DNA of 64,000 nt from Limnomonas spitsbergensis (Eukaryota > Chlorophyta > Chlorophyceae > Chlamydomonadales), in NCBI GenBank assembly GCA_037349105.1, contig JAYJMM010000081.1, positions 930,001 through 994,000 of the forward strand. Direction: 5' to 3'. Every line of letters begins with the position of its first letter. Position 1 is the first letter of the stretch. The notes under the pieces were generated by a model that ran no database searches, had not been told where the DNA came from, and saw nothing but the letters and a program-made list of their open reading frames with translations. A program made the position numbers and the translations under genes. This document shows positions 37,561 through 48,400 of the stretch, piece after piece.

Positions 37561-39428
37561 AACGGAAATGTGGATGGATCCGCAGCAGCAGAGTTGCGGA
37601 ATAAGTATTAGCCACTCGAGTTTGTTAAGAGGTTGGATGGATGGAGGCGGATGCAATGCGGATGTGTTCGTGATGGCGTATGGTGATATGTCATGACCCA
37701 CAGTGCCGTGAGAACTACAGGAAATTGCTGTAGGTAGCGTGCCCATCAAGAAACCTGTTTCTTCTGGGATCGATCAATTGACCCTAGGACAATCCATACT
37801 CAGGCAGGCCCTGATAATATGACTCATAACTAATGCTTACAGACCCCGCCAGATTGGCTTCAATATGTGGCATTAAATCCATCATCAACTCCACGAGATG
37901 GGATCTGTAGAGCTAGATCAGCTCAGGCTAGGCATACAAATTCGCGTGAATTGATGAATCAGCACAGATTTGTATTATTATAATCATTATAATGTGAACT
38001 ATAGTGTGAAATCCACCCGCTCTCCCAAAGCCTCTGAAAATTAGCATTCCGAAAAGTTGAAGGCTTTGGTGGTGATAACCCCCACCATTACGCCAACCCA
38101 CACCCTCAAAGATCCACTGGTTGGGCAAAGCAATAGCCACTATCGCGTCAAAGAAACCAAAGGCCATTCAAGCTTTGAGGTAGGAGAGTCGCTGCTGGGT
38201 TTTGTGGGAGGTGATACCAGCCTTACAGCAGAGGAATGTGCCAACAGCAGATACACCTGGGGATGCAGTGGCACATGCGGTCATGTGCATGCCCAAGCAC
38301 TGCCCCAAAAGACATTGATGTCAATTCCCAAACAAAGGCGGTGGCAGTACTGGGCTGCAGGCAGGGTACAACTAGTGACGAATCCTGGGTTATGTCGGCA
38401 GGGGCTGGACACAACTATCAAAAACTATTATCCAGTATATAGGACTGACACCCTGGACTGACATGCTGGTAAAACGGAGATCAACAGTGAAGATAGTTCA
38501 GGCTTCGTAGGCCTACCATCCTGTGCCATACCATCGTAATTGGCATTGTCAGCTCTGGGTTGGGATTTCCTTTGTACTTTGTTTTATTAGCTTTTTGTTT
38601 CGCCCCTTCACTTGATTTCCCACTTTCCATTCTTTTATCATGCCCCCTGCTGTGTTTCTTTCCATCTGTCCTCCCAACTCTTTAGTTAGGCGCCCACGCG
38701 GCCGAGCCTTTTCTGAGCAGGGGCCCAGAGGTGTAACGTCATTGACCTGTCAGTCTATCAGTGGAGCGAGCAAGGCATGACCAGCGTTCGGTTTCTTCAG
38801 CAGGACACGATGATGGTGGAGGCACATAATCCACAGATTACAGAGGGACTCGTAGCCTTTACCCTGTAGGCTCTGGACATTGCGGGGTAATTCAAACTCA
38901 TCGATCAATGCATGGTATAAGACTAAAAGGGTGATGTACATCGTAGTCCGGGTTGCAATCCATATAGTTGGCTGTAATTTGGGTACACTAGCAAAGCACG
39001 AGGGCCCCTCCTGTGCGTCCAATGCGTTACTTCTCTCACCAAAGTACTCTAACAGGAAATCTCGAACCGTTAATATCAAAAACTTATCGGGTCCGGATTT
39101 CAACTCCTGGGGCATCACGACCTCATGGGGCCTACACGAGGTAGTGCTGGAACAAAATAAGCATCGACGAGGATGAAAACCAGATGAAGAGCGAGCGAGC
39201 CTGTGGTCGTTTCTCACCAAAGCTACACCGTCCCCCCCCCCCCTGCCCCTAGTCATGCACCCCCGCGGCCGAGCCTTTTTGAGCAGGACCCAGAGGTGAC
39301 CATAGACACCGTGTCGCTGTCTCAACACCGTCAACTCTTGGACGCAGTTCTCAAATGGCGCCTTCAGACACCCCACAGCATCGACAAAAATCCGAAATCT
39401 TCAACTTTGCCACCTTTCACAAGCCAGC

Positions 39429-42400
39429 CTATGACGACATTTGCCCCGGCGCTAAGCTTTCGCTCGTGCTGCTTGCTGCCGGCTTCTCCTCAGCCCCCGC
39501 CTCCGACGGCGCCGCAGCTTCTACTGGGACAGGTTGAGCGGCAGAGGCCTCTGCCTCCGGAGCAGACACGGGGGCATCAGCAGGCGCCAAGCCCGCCTCC
39601 GCCTTCTGGCTCTCTACCATAACCACGGGCTCTGGCCTTGGCGCCTTCACCGCGCTGGCCGCCTGGGCTGCACTTAATGCCTTGGCCGCGCTGACTGCCC
39701 TGGCTGCACTTTCCGCCTGGGCCACGTTGATGGCGTTGGCTGCTTTGATCTTTCCGGCTTGCGCAGAGGCACTTGCGACAAAGCTGCTGGCACCGCCCGC
39801 CAATCCCTTCAACAATGACAGCGCGGACCCGCTATACACGCTGTATGCCATGCCCCACAAACCGATCACCTGCGCAACAGACACAACAGAGTTCAGGACG
39901 GACTGTACCGTGTCGTATATGCTGCACAGTGCTGTCCAGTTGTCCAACGTTGTACATGCTGTAAGTCAGGTCAGCAGTCCAGCCACATGAGTAACTGAAT
40001 CACGAAAACGCATGCCGGTGCTGGTGAGAGCCATCAAGAGGCAGACCCAGCTCAGAGATACGTTAGATGGCTGCAATCTGCAATCGATACGGTATCTGTA
40101 GGCACCCGCCGCATGTGTCCGACAATCTTTGCGGCCACACCTGAAGTGTCGCATGGTTGTTGATCAACACCGATGCCCCCAGGATAGCGGAGCCCAGGAC
40201 GAGCAACTACATTCAAAAGCAAGGCCTAGCAAACGAGCCGCTGCATGTGTCCGACAATCTTCGGCGTCGCACCTGAAGTGTCGCATGGTAGTTGATCAGC
40301 GCTGATGCCCCCAGGATAGTGGACCCCAGGACGGGCAGAGCCACCTGGGGCTTCTGCAGCTGTTCGAGGGAGTCCTGGGCCTGAATTAAAAATGGGTTGA
40401 GACGCATCACGGTCAGCCACAGGGCAAAGGGGTGGGGTACAGGGTGTCAGATAATATATCGCAGCCGGCAGGGGGGCAAAAGGGTGGGGTATAGGGTCAC
40501 GGAGTAGATCACAGCCAAAAGGGGTCGAATGGGTAGGGTACAGAGTTTAGGGCTAAACCTTTAACCCTCAAATATCACAGCCAACAGGGGTCTGATGCGT
40601 AGGGTAAAGGGTCACGCAAAGGGTGGCAGAGGGATAGGGTGTCTCGAAAAATGTCACGCCAGCAGGGGGGGGAGAGGGGTAGGGTATGGGGTGTCAGGGA
40701 GTAGGGTGCACATTTCAAAGCCCTGCACCCTTCCACATATCACAACTATCAGGGTGGAAAAGAGCTCTACATCAGACACTGGCAGTGGTCAGCTGAAGAC
40801 ATGCACAAGGACCTCTTGGCCACGGGCCATAATGTAGCTAAATTGTAGCTGAATTTTAGGTAAATAGTAGCTGAAGCATCCTGAAAGGATCCCGGGCACG
40901 TACCCTCTTAGTCAGCACCTCCACCTCATCCTTGATAAGCAGGAGGGGATTGACCTCGTAATCCGGGCCGGGCATTGTCGGCAAGTCGTCCTTCACCCAT
41001 TGTTGGTAGCCGCCCTGTACAGGCACGGGCAAGGGCACAAGGCAGAAACGAGGGTGAGGTAGCGATGCATTGGAATGCATGAGGCATTGTCAGCAAATCG
41101 TCCTTCACCCATTGTTGTTACCCCCCCCCTGCACGTCCAGACACGGGCAAGAGGCAGATACGAGGGTGAGGAAACGACAATTGGAGCACATCCATTGGAA
41201 TCCATTGGTTGGCACTGATGGCAGGTCGTCTTTCACTGACTGCTGGTAGCCCCGCACTGCATCTAGGCAAGAGGCAGATACGATAGTTAATTTATGAATG
41301 ATGATGCACTATAATAGGGTCCATTTGAAGGCAAGAGGCATTGTCGGCAGATCATCCTTCACCCATTGTTGATTCAATAGCACCTGCTGCCAAACGTCCA
41401 GAAAAGAGGCAGATGATAATACAGTATACAGTATACTATGAAAGGAAAGTGCCCGGCCTGTCTCTGCTTTGCGCGCCTTAATTATAAACATGAATAGGAC
41501 GTCCTACTGGATCCTTCTGTCCGCGGCATGTGCTCACTGTACTAGGCATTGCCTGGAAGATGCCCTCTTTTCTGCTTTAGCAGGCCTTCAGTTCAAACAC
41601 AGAACTTGCCTTCTTTCTGTTTCAAGAAGGTAATTACTGTTGAAGAAGAAAGCTTGGATAATTTTATTGCACCTTCATCAAAATTGCCTGGATAACTCAT
41701 TTCTGGTTTGCGCACTTTAATTTCAAACACGTAATAAATGTAAGCAGATCCCATTAGCAACTAATATTTTTTGCTTGGTGGCACTTTGGAGTTTGGGCAC
41801 TTAAAAATTTTCAAGATTGTATGAAGCAATTAATTAATTAAATGACAGGTCTCCAATAGGCCCTCGTAAATCCCTTCAGATCCTGATTTATGCCCTCTTC
41901 GCCGGCATGAACGCACCATCATTAAAGACGCCGTCTTTCTGTTTTGCGCACCACCATCGCAAATACCTGGTAACCGCCCTCTTCCTTCATTTCAAATACC
42001 TAGCAGATGCCCTTCCTCCACAGCCTGCAGACACTTTCACATGAAAAACACATTTGCAGATGCTCTCTTTCCACGCAGCGCATACAATCCCCCAAATTTC
42101 AGAGACCAGTACCTGGAAACCTGCTCAATGTCCGCTTTGCACACCTTCATGACAAAGGCCTGGAAGGTCCCCTCTTTCTGCTCTGCGCATAAAACCCCCC
42201 CAATTCAGACACCGGTCCCTGGGAACACGCTCAATGTCCGCTTTGCACAACGTCATAACAAATGCCTGGAAGATCCCCTCATTCCATTCAGCCCATAAAA
42301 CCCCCAATTTAGATACCGACACATGGGAACACGCTCAATGTCCGCTTTGTATACCTTCATGACAAAGGCCTGGAAGATCCCCTCTTTCCGCAGCGCCTTG

Positions 42401-45400
42401 GCCACATCCTTGGCAACGCTGGAGCCCTTTGAATCCATGATGATGACGTTGGCCAGCTGGCTCTTCACCTCCTTGCGACCGGCGATGAGGGCGGCTGAGC
42501 ACGGAAAAGGCACAGGAGGAGGGCAGGCAGTTGGTGAGGGATGGAGGTGGGCACGCAGTTGGAGAGGGAGGGAGGGAGGGAGGGAGGAAGGGAGGGAGGG
42601 AGGGGGTTAGGATGGGGATGGGGAGGACAGGTAGTTGGAGAGGGAGGGAGGGAGGGGGTTACAATGGGGAGGGGGAAGGGCAGGTAGTTGGAGAGGGAGG
42701 GAGGGAAGGAGGGAAGGGGTTAGGATAAGGAGGGGGGAGTGCAGGCAGTTAGAGAGGGACGGGGGAGTGCAGGCAGTTAGAGGAGCCGGGGGAGTGCAGG
42801 CAGTTAGAGAGGGGGGGAGGGAGGGAGGGGGTTAGAATGGGGAGGGGGGAGGCCAGGTAGTTAGAGAGGGAGGGAGGGATGGAGGGGGTTAGGATGGGGA
42901 GGGGGGAGGGCAGGCAGTTAGAGAGGGAGGGAGGGAGGGGGGGAGGGGGTTAGAATGGGGAGGGGGGAGGGCTGGCAGTTAGAGAGGGAGGGAGGGAGGG
43001 AGGGAGGGAGGGGGTTAGGATGGGGAGGGGAAGGGCAGGCAGTTGGAGAGGGGGGGGGGGAGGGAGGGAGGGAGGGGGTTAGGATGGGGAGGGGGGAGGG
43101 CAGGCAGTTGGAGGGGGAGGGGGGAGGACAGGCAGTTGGAGAGGGAGGGAAGGAGGGAGGGAGGGGGGTAGCAGAAGGGCAGAGGGGAAAGCATATGAGT
43201 GGGGTGGGAGGTTGAGGGGGGCAGCGGAGAGGTTAGGAAGTGGAGGGGGCCGTGGAGGGGGTAAGCAATTTCAGGGGGGGAGATGGGTAAGGGGGCACGG
43301 GGGGGGGGGGGGGTAAACAGGTAAGAGGGCAGTGGGGGGGGTTGGGTGGGTGGGGGTAAGCAGAGAGGCAGTGGGGGGGGGGGGTAAGAGGCCTGCTCCC
43401 TTCTATATGGCTCAACGTTGTAGGGAAGAAAACAACCTGAGCTTGGCAGGCGCAGCAGCAAGCCCCCGACCTGCTGTGCTCCCCTACTTCAGTTCTTGCA
43501 GCCCCCTCCAAATTATCCATCCGATTTGTGTTAGAAATTTAGTATTGTGTACTAAATATTCAAGAGAAGAAGGGAGCAATCTCCCCCCCACAGATTTCAC
43601 AGCACCTTGCTCTCATCTGCTGACGGCTCCAGCCGCACGGGCTTCCTGATGCGTGCCCAGGGAGATGACAGTACATCTTGAACCCTGAACCCTAAATCCT
43701 GCCTGTGTGACTGGTTGCGGCCCCTGAGCCTGCCTCAACATGAACACCACACTCCGCCAGTACCGAAACACCAAAACCCTAGATCCTACTCCTGGTCTCA
43801 AGGAATAGCGAGTTAACCGGTCCCAAGCGTACTGAACACTTCACCCTGAACCAACTTATGCCAGTCCCGCTTAAGCCCTGCACCTTCAACCCTACCAGTG
43901 GTGGCAAGGTGTAGCTCGTTGAGATCTGAAGCCTAAATCAACACTCAACCCCAACCCTACCTGTAGTGGCGAGGCGTAGCTCGTTGCGATCCGAAGCCTA
44001 ATTCAACACTCAACCCCAACCGTACCTGTAGTGGCGAGGCGGAGCTCGTTGCGGTCCCGGGCCATCCTCATCACTGAAGGCGGGTTGAGCTCATCTGCCA
44101 CGGAGAGAGGCAGAGCTGCCACTTTGTATCTGCAGATCAAAAGGGATGCACCATCGTAAGATTTATAACGCGATTGTAGATTTGTCACAACATCAATTAT
44201 CCGCAAAAGAGAGAGGCAGGGCTGCCACTTTATATCTGCGGATCAAAAGGGATGCACCATTGCTTGAGCTTGATCTCCTGCCTGCCTGCAGCCTCCCTTG
44301 CGCCCTCCTTGCTAGATCAGAGATCACGATTAGGGCATACCATTTCACCAAGGTACACCCAGAATACCAGGCTCCTAGCTTGAGCTGCGGTCGGCCCGTG
44401 GCCTCCCTTAAGCCCTTCTTTATAATTTAGGGATGGGTGAACGTCTTCCCTGCTGCACACAGGCATACCTGGCTCCTAGCTTGAGCTCCGGTCGGCCCGT
44501 GGCCTCCCTTTCACTGTCCTCTCTGATGTCAATGAGCACGTAGTCATCCCTTTGCTTCTGCTGGCGCTCCTCTCTATCTTCCATCAAGGCCAGGAAGTTG
44601 TCTTGGAGCAAGGATCGCACCATGGAGGGGTCAAGATCACCGGAGTAACCATCCGGACTGCAAAAAAACACCAAGAAAATAATTGTTGTAAATGATGGTA
44701 AAAGGGGGAGCGATAGGAAGTTGTCTTGGAGCAGGGATTGCACCATGGAGGGGTCAAGGTCACCGGAGTGCCCATCTAGGCTGCAAAAGACACGCAGAAT
44801 ACATCATCCGTTAGACAAGTTAGGAAAAGGGAGCGCTAGAAGTCCTCTTGGAGCAGGGAGGGCACCATGGAGGGGTCAAGGTCGTCGGAGTAACCATCCG
44901 GACTGCAAAATAACCCCAATTGATCATCTGTAAAACAAGTTAAGAACATGGGGCGCTAAGAGGTCGTCTTGGAGCAAGGAGCACACCATGGAGGGGTCAA
45001 GATCACCGGAGTAGCCAATGCCTGCTTTCGGCCAATGCCGTATTTTAGCCAATGAGTTTCAGTCCCTATGCTTCGGGGCTAGGTACCCTGCCTGCACGCT
45101 TTGGACATGCTTTCTACCAGCCACACCCAGCCATCCTGCGCCTCGCCCACCCTTGAGAAATTAGTATGCCACCCTTAAGAAATTAGTACGCCACCCATTA
45201 CAAGTACCTGGCAATATCCTGCGACTCTCCCGCTTTTGAGCAATCTGATTCGGATCAGCACCCACACAGCCCGCACACGCCACCCAGTACAAGTATCTTG
45301 CAAGTACCTCTGGCAAATATCCTGCGTCCCACCCGCTTTTGAGCAATCTGATTATGATCAGCACCGACACTGCCAGCACACGTCACCCATTACAAGTGCC

Positions 45401-48400
45401 TCACAAATATCCTGCGCCTCACCCGCTTTTGAGCAGTCCAATCAGCACCGGCACCGCCAGCACGCCAGCCACCGCCGCAGACTGGTTGGGGTACTCAGTG
45501 GCCACACCGGCCGCAAAGCCCGCCACGGCCACGCCCCCCTCCACCGTGGCTCCCAAAGCATCCCTCACTTCAGGAGGCAACAGGACCCAGGTCTGTTGTA
45601 CCGAGCTGTCTGCGGCCTGGTGGAGCGAAATTTGAATTTGGGAATTTGAATTTTAAATTTTGAATTCTTCAGGAGGCAGCAGATCCCAGGTCTGTTGCAC
45701 CGAGCTGTCCGCGGCCTGGTGGAGCGAAATTTGAATTTGACTTTTTCACAGAATTTGGGATTCAGAGAGGAGGGGAACGCTGATGGCTCAACGGGTCGAA
45801 ACCACCCAGGAAATGAGAGAAATGTATGGATGAGCAAGTTATCCCGTGAGTATGAAGGCATGGGATCAGGAATCAGCCAAGAGGGGAGCCCGGGGGGGGC
45901 TCATGAATGAAATGCTAAGACACCTCGATGCAACCCCAGGGATGATTCTGCCCCTGTCCGGTATACAACCCAAACGCGACACACCCACCTGCAGTGCCTA
46001 ACCAGCAGTAATGGTGGGTGAGGTGCCTCTTCCTCTGTCTTGAGAAAGAGGCGCCACATCCACCAGCAGTGCAGGTTAGTGCAAAAGAACCAGCAGTGTC
46101 TAATCAGCAGCCCCCTGGTCGTACACCACCATGCAAAACTACCCCCAATGGAACCACAAGGATTAAGTTGGCCGATGTGCCGTCTACAACCCCAACACCT
46201 ACCAGTTGACCTGCAGCCACTTGTCCCCGATCGCCCGCAACCTTGCAAATCAAATTGGAGTGCTACCTGCCAATGGAACCCCAAGGATAATTCTAGCTTA
46301 TGTGCGATACACAACCTAAACGCGCCACGCCTACCAGTAGACTTGCAGCCACTTGTCCACCCGTTGCCCACCATTGTGCACAATCAAAATGCAGCGCTGC
46401 TTGCCAATGCAACCCCAGGCCAGGGATGATTCTGCCCTTGTCCGCTATACAACCCAAACGCGCCACATCCACCAGCAGTGCTGCATGAGCAGCCCCCTTG
46501 TCCCCTCCCACCGTGCACAATCAAAATGGAGCGCTGCCTGCCTGTGCAACCCCAGGCCAGGGATGATTCTGGCCCCTGCCTGGAATACAACCCATACGCG
46601 CCACATCCACCAGCAGTGCCTAACCAGCAGTGCCTGACCAGCAGCCCCCTGGTTGCACACCAGTACACCCCCTTGCAAAACTACCAACAATGCGATCACA
46701 AGGGTTATTTTGGCCGATGTGCCGTCTACAACCCAGTCAACCAACACCTACCAGGTGACCTGCAGCCACTTGTCCCCGATCGCCTCCCACCGTGCACAAT
46801 TAAAATGCAGCGCCGCCTGCCAATGCCACCCTAGGGATGATTCTGCCCCTGTCCGTTATACAACCCAAACGCGCCACACCCGACAGATGCCTAACCAGCA
46901 GTGCCTGACCAGCAGCCCACTGGTCGCACACCAGTACACCCCCATGCAAAACTACCAACAATGCGATCACAAGGGTTATTTTGGCCGATGCGCCGTCTAC
47001 AACCCCACACCTACCAGTAGACTTGCAGCCACTTGTCCACCGGTCGCCCACCACCCTGCAAAATCAAAATGGAGTGCTGCCTGCCAATTAAACCACAAGG
47101 ATGATTCTGGCCCCTGTTGGCTATGTGCGATACACCACCCAAACAGTTTGTTTTTCTTCGTGACTCAGCTACCTGTCAGCTACACTCCCAGCTCCAGCCG
47201 TAGGCCCCATTCGAAGATAGCTATGCTGCTTGGGCCACCCGCCGAAGGCCGGTCAAGTTTAAGTCCCAATCGGGTCGTAGGCGGCCACTGGGCGGCCCGT
47301 TGAAGGTGGCGTTACACTCACACTCTCAAGAAATGCAACCTCGAGGCTGCTCCCAAGCACAAGTGGTCGACATTTACCCAACCCAAACGCTCCACACCCA
47401 CCAGCAGTGACGCATCAGCAGCGCCCTGAACGCTTGCCACTGTGCTCGATACCAGAGCGGTGACGGTGTCCACGGCCGCGGTGACGGTGACGGCGGCCTC
47501 CCCGAAAAACTGCTTCGCAATCTCAGTCTCAGCACTCAGCTGCTGGCTCAGCTCCTGCATCATCAAGGTAGCGGCGGGTGAAGTCAAGGGGAATCAGCAA
47601 GAGAGGGCACGTTAATGAGGACGGCGGCCTCCCCGAAAAACTGCTTTGCAATCTTAGTCTCAGGTGTCAGCTGCTGACTCAGACCATGCTTGAGGCTATC
47701 AGTGCCAGTACATGCACACACACTTGTCACATGTGCAAGTGTTTGTTTGCACACTCACACTCACTGACTAAAGTGTTTCCTATTCCACACTTGAACACTG
47801 ATATTCACACTCTGGACAGTGACCAATGGCCACTATCTGCCGCTGTAACATCACTGGAAAATGTACGGCCATGACAGCCGATGCAGTTCAGGGTCTCGAC
47901 CGAGCATTAAGTACCATCCTTGAAAGTTTGAACCAAATCAAAGGGATGCACTCACACAACTCTCACACTATTTCACATAGGGGCTACAGGGGGGGGGGTC
48001 TTGTCTGTCGCTGAGGCTTTCTTCCCCACCGGTAGGTCATATAAAAATCAAAAATTCAAAACAAGAAGAATTTTGGAGCGATTGCCATTTCAAGTTTGCA
48101 CACATGAAGGAGGTGTAGGACACCCTCGAGAAGATAAGTGCAAAGCCCTGACAGCTCAAGCGGGTGCAGGTTGAGGAGCTAGGTCTGACAATGCAAGTCG
48201 GGTTCTCTGCCAAGTATTCTGCACAAGTATTAAAAAATATCAACACTGGTGGTCAATTGTTTCCCCGCCCCGAAGAAAACAGGATCTAAAATGTGCGGTA
48301 CCGTACTGTATAAAACGTATTAAATGCATTTAGAAATATGGCATTGAGTTCCCCTGAACAGCCAATGATTCACCTGCGTAACAGACGACACCCCACTGGT

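Larger units (their letters stand above)
35727..43178. repeat. 7.45-kb tandem unit, copy 4 of 4 (joined to the rest of the gene)
   Basis: 7452 bp. Private changes seen: an extra G at about 35878 in the LINE, Y-to-N in the LINE C-terminus at about 36936, CCGGGCG at about 37078, CATACTC at about 37795, CTCATAAC at about 37824, AACACCG at about 40168, and AAAAATTTT at about 41807. Its right edge (GGGCA|GAGGGG at about 43181) enters the single-copy remainder of intron 6 of the rhodanese-like gene. Confidence 0.97.

Noticed and set aside
43015..43520. Proline-rich minus-strand ORFs in the G-rich tract
   Set aside because: Low-complexity C-rich reading of the GGGA tract inside intron 6; no start context or splice continuity.
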